Assembly (NCBI GenBank): GCA_003518475.1
Contig: DOYO01000058.1
Span: 4,991 to 15,735 of the forward strand
Source of the DNA: Acholeplasmataceae bacterium
Lineage (GTDB): Bacteria; Bacillota_I; Bacilli_A; Acholeplasmatales; Acholeplasmataceae
DNA length: 10,745 nt
Direction: 5' to 3'
Part shown: positions 5,898-10,745 of the stretch, one piece after another
Layout: every line of letters starts with the position of its first letter
How positions within the stretch are numbered: the first letter of the stretch is position 1
Notes under the pieces: model-generated
Seen by the model: the letters and a program-made list of their open reading frames with translations, nothing else
Database searches by the model: none
Told to the model about the DNA's origin: nothing
Made by a program: the position numbers and the translations under genes

Positions 5898-6590
5898 ATG
5901 AAAAAAATGCTGATTTTATTGCTACTTATATTATTAACGGGATGTTCACAAAGTGGTGATGAGGAGTTATTATGGAATCATGACATGATTGATAGTATTG
6001 AGTTTAATAGGGAATATACACCATCAAACTATGAACTAAATGTTATTTATTATGTTTTATTGAACACACCAGAAATTAACACTCATAGAATGAAAGGTGA
6101 GTTTGAAAATACTGTATATATCAGTGCTGATGATGAGGGAACAGGTTGCAGAGAAGCTGTTTATAATGCTAATGGGGATTTGGTCACAAACTCATATAAC
6201 AAAGGTAGTTACAATTACTATTGCTATAATGAATATCCAATTAAACATTTTAGTGCAGATGTATTACCTTGGTTAATCTGGGGAAATTCAGAAGATGATT
6301 CTACAACATATGACGAAAGAATGTATCATTATATTTTGGACTTAGACTTTGGAATTCAGTCCTATATATTCTCAGAAGATTTTGATAACGATAATGTTAT
6401 TAATTTTAAAGAACTTTCAACAGCGGAACAAATGACCTACAGGTTTTTGCACTATATGATTTTTAATACGGATTACTTGATAAAACTTGAAGATTCAAAC
6501 TTAGTTCAATTTAGAAATGATAGTGAGTTCTACTATGATTACTTTGAGCAGATACAAAATATATTGGGACTATCATTTGTTAATGACTAG
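5898..6590 (+). CDS. Lipoprotein of unknown function (230 aa)
   Basis: The ATG follows AATGGAGAT. The signal peptide (MKKM, then a Leu/Ile stretch) ends in the lipobox LLTGC with Cys16. The mature 215 residues are acidic and rich in Tyr, Asn and Asp. Two cysteines near residues 83 and 108 could form a disulfide if exported. A DFDNDNVINFKEL stretch near residue 161 looks like a single EF-hand-type calcium loop (Asp-x-Asp-x-Asn followed by Glu), which I see but cannot verify. No family recognised. It starts 37 bases after a repeat core, without a convincing own promoter. Its TAG stop lies at the left end of the next element. Confidence 0.78.
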   Translation: MKKMLILLLLILLTGCSQSGDEELLWNHDMIDSIEFNREYTPSNYELNVIYYVLLNTPEINTHRMKGEFENTVYISADDEGTGCREAVYNANGDLVTNSYNKGSYNYYCYNEYPIKHFSADVLPWLIWGNSEDDSTTYDERMYHYILDLDFGIQSYIFSEDFDNDNVINFKELSTAEQMTYRFLHYMIFNTDYLIKLEDSNLVQFRNDSEFYYDYFEQIQNILGLSFVND

Positions 6591-6681
6591 CTGCATTTTC
6601 GGTCTCCAGCACCGTTATATGAGTAAAAAAAGTGACATTTTTGTTTCTTATATCATGCAGTAAACGACTGAAAATCCTTGT
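6585..6681 (+). repeat. Array repeat copy with multi-hairpin left part
   Basis: The right arm ATGCAGTAAACGAC then TGAAAATCCTTGT (6655-6681) is near consensus. CTGCAT (6591-6596), directly after the stop codon, is the exact complement of ATGCAG (6655-6660). Between them are CGGT/ACCG (6600-6603 with 6611-6614) and an AT-rich imperfect hairpin, ATATGAG (6617-6623) with CTTATAT (6647-6653), continued by A-run/T-run pairing. The inner hairpin might also act as a terminator. Confidence 0.75.
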
Positions 6682-6710
6682 AGCATATAAACATATTTTC
6701 AGATAAATTA

Positions 6711-6738
6711 TTGGAAGCTACACTTACGATGTTATAAT
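6711..6738 (+). promoter_or_regulatory. Putative sigma-A promoter for the 72-aa membrane protein gene
   Basis: TTGGAA (6711-6716), 16 bases, then TATAAT (6733-6738), with an upstream TG giving TGTTATAAT close to an extended -10. It lies 33 bases before the ATG at 6771, inside the cassette. Confidence 0.55.
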
Positions 6739-6770
6739 AATATTAAATAACGATTTGGGAGGGATTATGT

Positions 6771-6989
6771 ATGTTTGAAAAAACGCAATTAGGAGTATTC
6801 GATTGGATTTTATTACATATTTTGATGGCTATTCCTTTAGTGAATATCGTAATTATCATTGTATTATTAGCCGGAGTAAACACGAATGAAACACTAAAAA
6901 ATTACATATGGTCATTTATTGTAATGTTTGTTTTTGTTCTCATATTATGGTTTACTGTGTTTTCCGCATTATTGGGTCAATTTCTATAG
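6771..6989 (+). CDS. Small two-helix membrane protein
   Basis: The start is ATG 6771 after TGGGAGGG. The 72-residue protein has two hydrophobic segments (about 11-35 and 45-68) joined by a short polar turn, NTNETLKNY. The pattern DWILLH, IPLVNI, NTNETLKNY resembles a widespread type of small integral membrane protein of unknown function in Firmicutes and Bacteroidetes (IPxVNI followed by a short loop ending in KNY or KNW). Role unknown. It carries its own promoter-like sequence, and its stop codon TAG begins the left arm (TAGTC) of the next element. Confidence 0.75.
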   Translation: MFEKTQLGVFDWILLHILMAIPLVNIVIIIVLLAGVNTNETLKNYIWSFIVMFVFVLILWFTVFSALLGQFL

Positions 6990-7277
6990 TCTATTATTGC
7001 ACGTAATTAACGCATATTATTAGCAGTAATCCATTAAGAACTCGTAAATAATTAATGCGAAAATTGTCGTTTTTTTGTCTTGAATAACTCCGATAAGTAT
7101 TACGATGTTATGAATGGCCTACTATTTTTAGCCATCGGCAAATAATATAAGAAATAGATCAATTTCTAGAAATTCTATTCTTCTAAAGTATAAATTTAAT
7201 ATGCTATACTGCCTTTGTATTTTGGCTGAGTGTTTACAATGAATTTGGTGCACGATAAGACTGAAAATCCTTGTGTT
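6988..7277 (+). repeat. Array repeat copy with widely separated arms
   Basis: The right arm GTGCACGATAAGAC then TGAAAATCCTTGTGTT (7248-7277) is near consensus. The left arm AGTCTATTATTGCAC (6988-7002), starting in the stop codon, matches the complement of 7248-7262 at 11 of 15 positions, with both ends (AGTCT and TGCAC) perfect. The 245 bases between contain further inverted repeats described separately. Confidence 0.65.
7003..7247. other. Non-coding stretch with several inverted repeats
   Basis: This is the only gene-free stretch of about 300 bases in the array (6990-7313). It holds CGCATATTATT (7011-7021) facing AATAATTAATGCG (7047-7059), and ATGGC facing GCCAT near 7110-7135. It also has a perfect 14-bp palindrome AATTTCTAGAAATT (7161-7174) flanked by AATAG (7153-7157) and CTATT (7175-7179), and TGCTATACT (7202-7210), a possible extended -10. 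No open frame with a ribosome binding site is visible. It may be structured RNA, the variable middle of the repeat element, or debris of a lost cassette. Confidence 0.4.
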
Positions 7278-7313
7278 AGGAGCTCAATATTACTACAGGT
7301 GAGGTGTGTACAC

Positions 7314-8327
7314 ATGAAAAAAAGAGAATTTGAAGACATACAAAAATCGAAAGAAGAATATAGGAAGTATACAACAAAGGCAATCGCATATGGCAGTATT
7401 TTAATTTTGCTATTTGGATTGATTTTTGCTTTGCTGATTCTATATACCATTAACAAAGAATCTATATCACAACTCAAATTGACTTATATTACTATCATTG
7501 GCATTGTAGATTTAATTCTTATATGTTTATTTTTATTATTGAAAGGCAAGGCAATTAACATTTGTTTGAAAAAAGCAAGTCAGTATTTTCAATATATGGC
7601 AATATCAATGACAAAACAGATTAAACATAAGTCATTTAGTAACCAGGAATTCATTACAAACCTAAATCTAAATATAGAAAAGATGAAATTTAACGTTACA
7701 AATAGTGATTTGAATAATGAGATTATTTTTACTGCGTATAAAAACACTTTATTAAAGTTAAAATCATATAATATTATCGTTCATACAATTGAAAACATAA
7801 CCATAGATAAAATTGAGAATATTATTCGAACAGTTTTCAAAGAATCCATTCCGTATCCAAAAATTTCTATTACGTATATTTATTTCGTATCGAAAGTATT
7901 TGATGAAAATGTTATTGAATACCTGAATAGTTCCTACAAATTAAACGAGTTAGGTAATAAATATATTATCCCTATTGGAATCGATTTATTAACTGAAGAC
8001 GTTTATTTCAAAAAAGTCACAATAATTTATAGATACATCATAAGAAATCAAATCAATTATACGATTTATCAATTGTTTAATGAACATGTAGAGTTTAATA
8101 ACCGTTATTTAATATATATGATTTTTAGGTATCTTTTTTATATATCAATGTTATCAATACCTGTATATCTGATTGCTATAAAACACACATTTTCTATATT
8201 GAATTTAGTTACTATTGGAATCATCATATTCATCGGAGCGATTTTTGCAGGAATAAGTACTTGTGATTTGATGAAAATCAGATCCACTTCGAATAGAGAC
8301 TCAAATATGAGTGAGGATAAAATTTAA
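7314..8327 (+). CDS. Four-helix membrane protein of unknown function
   Basis: The start is ATG 7314 after GGTGAGGTGTG. The longer reading from 7230 would translate the repeat and is rejected. The 337-residue protein has two N-terminal membrane segments (about 23-45 and 57-77), a soluble middle of about 180 residues rich in Lys, Ile and Asn, and two C-terminal membrane segments (about 266-288 and 296-317). Both termini are polar and charged, consistent with termini and middle domain all on the cytoplasmic side. No enzymatic motif is visible and I do not recognise the family. No promoter is seen between the repeat and this start; TGCTATACT at 7202 lies before the repeat. It is the longest cassette gene in the window. 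Confidence 0.75.
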   Translation: MKKREFEDIQKSKEEYRKYTTKAIAYGSILILLFGLIFALLILYTINKESISQLKLTYITIIGIVDLILICLFLLLKGKAINICLKKASQYFQYMAISMTKQIKHKSFSNQEFITNLNLNIEKMKFNVTNSDLNNEIIFTAYKNTLLKLKSYNIIVHTIENITIDKIENIIRTVFKESIPYPKISITYIYFVSKVFDENVIEYLNSSYKLNELGNKYIIPIGIDLLTEDVYFKKVTIIYRYIIRNQINYTIYQLFNEHVEFNNRYLIYMIFRYLFYISMLSIPVYLIAIKHTFSILNLVTIGIIIFIGAIFAGISTCDLMKIRSTSNRDSNMSEDKI

Positions 8328-8364
8328 AAAATAATTAACTGATCCAAACCAAGATTTTGATTTA

Positions 8365-8418
8365 TAGTTTCATAGATACAAGGGGTTACTTGCATGAAAC
8401 GACTACAAATTCTTATAG
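8365..8418 (+). repeat. Array repeat copy with complementary left arm
   Basis: The right arm TGCATGAAACGACTACAAAT then TCTTATAG (8391-8418) matches well in TGCATGAAACGACT but has diverged afterwards. TAGT-TTCAT (8365-8373) pairs with ATGAA (8394-8398) and ACTA (8402-8405), with ACG unpaired between. The left arm lies about 38 bases after the stop of the preceding gene. Confidence 0.7.
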
Positions 8419-8463
8419 CTATTCAATATCTAAAGAATAATGCAATTGAATGAGGTGTTAAAA

Positions 8464-8823
8464 ATGAGAATAAATAATTATGCAGTAAAACTTATATATA
8501 GAATTAACTACCAAAAATGCGATAAATTATCCGATTTAATTTCTTGGGAAGAAAGAGTAATCTGTGTAAATGCAAGTAGTTTTGATGATGCGTTTAGAAA
8601 AGCAGAAAAATTTGGTATTAAATATGAAACCGAATATGAAAACACTTTAGGTGAAACTGTAAAAGTTAGGTTAGCTTATACCCCAAATTGTTATCTTTCA
8701 AATTTAGTTGACATAGAACCCGGAACAGAAGTGTATTCATCTGGATTCTTTGATGCTACAGAAGATGAAATGAATAGATTACTTGATATAATGTGTAACA
8801 AAAAAAGTAATATTAATGCATGA
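8464..8823 (+). CDS. DUF4288-like protein
   Basis: The start is ATG 8464 after AATGAGGTG; the upstream ATG at 8440 overlaps no ribosome binding site and would translate this one. The 119-residue cytosolic protein shows the order typical of DUF4288 as I recall it: an N-terminal beta strand (YAVKLIYRI), WEERVICVNASSFDDAFRKA, a YENTLGE turn and a late GTEVYSSG. The family has no established function and often occurs in small stand-alone genes near toxin-immunity or accessory regions. The stop codon TGA (8821-8823) lies inside the conserved arm of the following repeat, so the gene's end and the repeat are fused. Confidence 0.7.
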   Translation: MRINNYAVKLIYRINYQKCDKLSDLISWEERVICVNASSFDDAFRKAEKFGIKYETEYENTLGETVKVRLAYTPNCYLSNLVDIEPGTEVYSSGFFDATEDEMNRLLDIMCNKKSNINA

Positions 8824-8845
8824 AACAACGGATAATCCATGTGTT
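8818..8845 (+). repeat. Array repeat copy containing the stop codon of the preceding gene
   Basis: GCATGAAACAACGGATAATC then CATGTGTT resembles the consensus with four changes in the core. The TGA of GCATGA ends the DUF4288-like gene. AGTAATA (about 8806) and TATTAC (8846-8851) could pair around it. Confidence 0.65.
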
Positions 8846-8892
8846 ATTACGGAATCAAAAAATATCAGTTTATCTTAATTGGAGGAATAACT

Positions 8893-9105
8893 ATGGAATG
8901 CCCATATTGTAAAAAAACAATGAAAAAAGGATCTATCCATTGTCACAATGGTTGGCTTCCAATGGTATGGAGATCTCAAGAAGATGAATCAACAAGAAAA
9001 ATACAGTCGTGGTACAAGAATTTTACAGCGACAAAACTGGAAGATGTATATTATTGTTCTGACTGTGAAGTCATTTTAAAGAAAGTAACGATAGAGAAAA
9101 ATTAA
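8893..9105 (+). CDS. Small zinc-ribbon protein, DUF6487-like
   Basis: The start is ATG 8893 after TTGGAGGAATAAC; the longer frame from 8839 starts in the repeat and lacks a ribosome binding site. The 70-residue protein has CPYC (Cys3, Cys6) and CSDC (Cys55, Cys58), forming a two-knuckle zinc ribbon. The opening MECPYCKKTMKKG and the tryptophans in the middle resemble the DUF6487 type (MxCPxCxxxMxxG) found widely in Firmicutes; function unknown. Soluble, probably cytosolic. It starts about 48 bases after one repeat and ends 5 bases before the next, a very compact cassette of about 270 bases. Confidence 0.75.
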   Translation: MECPYCKKTMKKGSIHCHNGWLPMVWRSQEDESTRKIQSWYKNFTATKLEDVYYCSDCEVILKKVTIEKN

Positions 9106-9109
9106 TCAT

Positions 9110-9137
9110 TACATGAAACGACTGAATAACCTTAGGT
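9110..9137 (+). repeat. Array repeat copy
   Basis: TACATGAAACGACTGAATAA then CCTTAGGTT matches the consensus well through ACGACTGAA and then differs by two bases. AGTCATTT (9069-9076), inside the end of the preceding gene, is a possible left arm; this is uncertain. Confidence 0.7.
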
Positions 9138-9204
9138 TGTGGTTGTTGTTTCCAAATATTTAAGATGAGTTAATTAGAAATACAGAAATGAATGAGGTAG
9201 CCAA

Positions 9205-9303
9205 ATGATTGATAAAGAATTTCTTTGTAAAATTGAGGAAATAGCGGGATGTAGACCATTGCTTCAGAATGATTACATACCGTTTGGCATAGAAGAAACA
9301 TGA
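9205..9303 (+). CDS. 32-aa ORF translationally coupled to the next gene, possibly a truncated gene
   Basis: ATG 9205 has AATGAGGTAG 5 bases upstream, the normal cassette ribosome binding site. The frame gives 32 residues starting MIDKEFLCKIEEIAGC and ends in ATGA, overlapping the start of the following membrane-anchored protein by four bases. That gene has no good ribosome binding site of its own, so translation is probably coupled. The peptide looks like the N-terminal helix of a larger soluble protein, hence a likely remnant, but a genuine small protein cannot be excluded. I do not recognise a family. Confidence 0.45.
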   Translation: MIDKEFLCKIEEIAGCRPLLQNDYIPFGIEET

Positions 9304-9704
9304 AGAAAGCACTAATTATTATATCTTTAGTTTTAGTCATCATTTTACTTTTCTGTTTTCGAAGAGTGAGAATTGATGTTCCTGATACTGAGGTAACAAT
9401 CTATAAAAACTATGCTCTAGGTGAAAGAAAGCCATACTTTGAAGAATATGAACCTATTATTCTCACTGATCAAGATGACATTGCTGAACTATTTTCTCAT
9501 CTTAATTCCATGAGATATCATGACAGACTATTCCCCAGATATTCGGATATCATTGGGTATACATACATGATTGAGTGGGAACAAAATACCATTACAATTA
9601 TTGGATATAAGTATTTTGCTTTTAGAGGTATCGAAGGAGATATAACGTTTGGAAGTTTTGAATTTCTTGATGATTATGATTGGATTATGGTGCCAAATAG
9701 TTGA
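9300..9704 (+). CDS. Membrane-anchored protein of unknown function (134 aa)
   Basis: The ATG at 9300 overlaps the stop of the 32-aa ORF (ATGA) and is preceded only by AGAAGAAAC, so translation probably depends on the upstream ORF. Residues 4-20 form one membrane segment after two lysines, probably an uncleaved anchor or signal peptide. LLFC at 16-19 is not a good lipobox because the residue before Cys is Phe. The exported part of about 110 residues is acidic and aromatic-rich. Not recognised. The TGA stop confirms the standard code if the frame is right. Confidence 0.7.
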   Translation: MKKALIIISLVLVIILLFCFRRVRIDVPDTEVTIYKNYALGERKPYFEEYEPIILTDQDDIAELFSHLNSMRYHDRLFPRYSDIIGYTYMIEWEQNTITIIGYKYFAFRGIEGDITFGSFEFLDDYDWIMVPNS

Positions 9705-9712
9705 TAAATTAA

Positions 9713-9736
9713 TACATGAATAACGTGTAGTAAATC
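9713..9736 (+). repeat. Possible decayed repeat copy preceding a good copy
   Basis: TACATGAATAACGTGTAGTA then AATC keeps ATGAA, ACG and AAATC in consensus order. It begins 9 bases after the stop codon; a good copy follows at 9751. Confidence 0.35.
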
Positions 9737-9750
9737 GGTATAAGATATAT

Positions 9751-9780
9751 CTGATGAACAGGACTGAAAATCCATATGTT
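9751..9780 (+). repeat. Array repeat copy
   Basis: CTGATGAACAGGACTGAAAA then TCCATATGTT keeps the GACTGAAAATCC core exactly. The left half (GATGAACAG) departs from consensus, and no clear complementary arm is seen nearby. Confidence 0.7.
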
Positions 9781-9842
9781 TATAATTAGTATTTTGAACT
9801 TCACAAGTTTATGCAATATCAATTTTGAAAGGGGAGATGTTT

Positions 9843-10007
9843 ATGAATTGGATTCTTTTGATTATGGGGATATTAGTTTTATTGTTATCATGGACAGGCA
9901 TAATTGGTCAAGGCAAATTATTGGTTTATTTTGTTGGCGAAAAGAAGGCAAAAGTTATAAATTTAATTAGCGGGTTCATTTTTATTATTCTTTCCTTTCT
10001 CATTTGA
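9843..10007 (+). CDS. Small two-helix membrane protein (54 aa)
   Basis: The start is ATG 9843, 8 bases after GGGGAG. Starting at ATG 9825 would translate this ribosome binding site, and a frame from 9776 begins in the repeat; both are rejected. The 54 residues form two membrane segments (about 2-20 and 35-53) around a short loop with GEKKAK. Gene ends with TGA. Proteins of this size and topology are common in accessory regions and include toxin-immunity and stress peptides, but nothing here allows a choice. Confidence 0.65.
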   Translation: MNWILLIMGILVLLLSWTGIIGQGKLLVYFVGEKKAKVINLISGFIFIILSFLI

Positions 10008-10027
10008 GATAAATCATTATTTTTAGA

Positions 10028-10052
10028 GTTTTTAGGTCTGAAAATCCTATTA
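10028..10052 (+). repeat. Array repeat copy, partial
   Basis: TTTTTAGGTCTGAAAATCCT then ATTAT keeps TCTGAAAATCCT but lacks the GCATGAAAC half. Confidence 0.6.
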
Positions 10053-10137
10053 TCGATGTAGTTCTTATGCAAATAGGTTTAAGGACGTTACGAAAAGTTA
10101 TAAATGGAACAGCTATATAAATAAGGGGGAATTCTAC

Positions 10138-10602
10138 ATGAGCATAAAAAAAATATATTTTATTGGCTTGATTACTTCATTAACTATGTTTATTATTAGG
10201 CTATATTTCGTAATAGATGATTTGAGCGCTTGGGTTGTAGTGTGGCGGATTATTAAGACATTTTTCTTGGTACATTTTGTAGGTTTGTTAGGCTTTGGGA
10301 TGATGAAACTTCAAAGAATTATTTTCCAAAGTTTTTTTGCTAATCTACGAATTATATCTATATGGATAGCTCTATTAATTTTGACAGGCTTTTGTCTATG
10401 GACGTATATTACTGAAATTAATAATAGCAGTCTTGATTTTTCACAAATCAACACTATATTCATGATGCTAGCAGGAGCATTAATTGAGAACATGTATGAA
10501 AAACAGAAACTGCATGATCAAAAAATAGAAGCAGAAACAGAAAACAGGTTGCCTGAAGATACTTACGAGAAAAAACTTCTTTCTGGGAAAAAGGTGTCAT
10601 GA
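10138..10602 (+). CDS. Multi-pass membrane protein of unknown function (154 aa)
   Basis: The ATG follows AAGGGGGAATTCTAC. Four hydrophobic segments lie at about 5-25, 31-55, 71-91 and 103-117. A highly charged tail of about 37 residues follows, probably cytoplasmic and helical (EKQKLHDQKIEAETENRLPE). The overall plan resembles DUF3021-type small membrane proteins encoded next to LytTR regulators: four helices, 130-160 residues and a charged tail. I give this only as a possibility because no LytTR gene is next to it. Repeats flank it on both sides. Confidence 0.7.
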   Translation: MSIKKIYFIGLITSLTMFIIRLYFVIDDLSAWVVVWRIIKTFFLVHFVGLLGFGMMKLQRIIFQSFFANLRIISIWIALLILTGFCLWTYITEINNSSLDFSQINTIFMMLAGALIENMYEKQKLHDQKIEAETENRLPEDTYEKKLLSGKKVS

Positions 10603-10618
10603 AGTATAGCTTATTTCA

Positions 10619-10679
10619 AGTCTCAAAATTCGTTATTATTAAGTGGTAACTATCGCACGAAGCGACTGAAAATCTTGTA
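10619..10679 (+). repeat. Array repeat copy with complementary left arm, right end of window
   Basis: The right arm TCGCACGAAGCGACTGAAAA then TCTTGTA (10653-10679) is near consensus, lacking one C. AGTC (10619-10622) pairs with GACT (10664-10667), and TTCGT (10629-10633) pairs with ACGAA (10657-10661). The bulges differ on the two sides (TCAAAA versus GC). The left arm begins 16 bases after the stop codon. The sequence after it (10680-10745) starts the next cassette; no gene start is reached. Confidence 0.75.
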
Positions 10680-10745
10680 TCGGAAAGTTGACATTCTTTG
10701 TAGCAAACAAAAAAGTATTCAGCATAACAATAATAAGGTTTATTT

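Noticed and set aside
3997..10679. Repeats as a CRISPR array
   Set aside because: Spacing is irregular (about 300 to 1150 bases), copies diverge strongly, and the intervals hold genes, not short spacers.
10688..10720. TTGACA promoter at the right end
   Set aside because: TTGACA (10688-10693) is perfect, but no acceptable -10 lies 16-18 bases downstream within the window.

Overview
The window comes from an AT-rich, low-GC Gram-positive (Firmicutes/Bacillota) or close relative such as an acholeplasma- or izemoplasma-like lineage. I infer this from the strong GGAGG-type ribosome binding sites, the AT-rich codon use, the LLTGC lipoboxes and the DinG-type helicase with an N-terminal nuclease. TGA is used as a stop (8821, 9702, 10600) and Trp is TGG throughout, so this is the standard code, not the Mycoplasma/Spiroplasma code. 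The genus cannot be fixed from this sequence.

Region 1 (1-2517) is ordinary chromosome of visibly higher GC. It holds a 3'-incomplete Rad3/XPD/DinG-like helicase with a PD-(D/E)XK nuclease domain on the minus strand, then, across a divergent palindromic promoter region, a probable RidA-SRAP operon on the plus strand. Region 2 (2518-2764) is a junction. It holds a short ORF coupled to the end of the SRAP gene that stops after 17 codons, an aborted minus-strand ORF with its own ribosome binding site, a copy of the repeat in inverted orientation, and a 9-codon leader-like ORF.

Region 3 (2765-10745) is the remarkable part. Twelve or more small AT-rich genes all lie on the plus strand. Most have their own ribosome binding site, and almost every one is followed by a copy of the same roughly 28-bp sequence (best form TGCATGAAACGAC followed by TGAAAATCCTTGTGT). 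At least eleven copies are recognisable on the plus strand, plus several decayed ones, plus one inverted copy at the left edge. In six copies a sequence complementary to the conserved arm (AGTC, then TTT/TTC/TGC-type bases) lies at or near the stop codon of the preceding gene. The element can therefore fold into an imperfect hairpin with unpaired bases on one side. The unit 'one promoter-poor gene plus one foldable recombination-like site' resembles an integron cassette array with attC sites. No integrase lies in the window, and the core does not show the canonical integron RYYYAAC/GTTRRRY boxes.

The cassette products are mostly unknown: two small zinc-ribbon proteins, an LRR-like protein, a DUF2691-like protein, two lipoproteins, an HExxH putative metallopeptidase, a DUF4288-like protein, and five small membrane or membrane-anchored proteins. 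No phage, transposase, CRISPR, tRNA or rRNA feature was seen. The array appears to be inserted, or to start, directly behind the SRAP operon, and it continues beyond the right end of the window.
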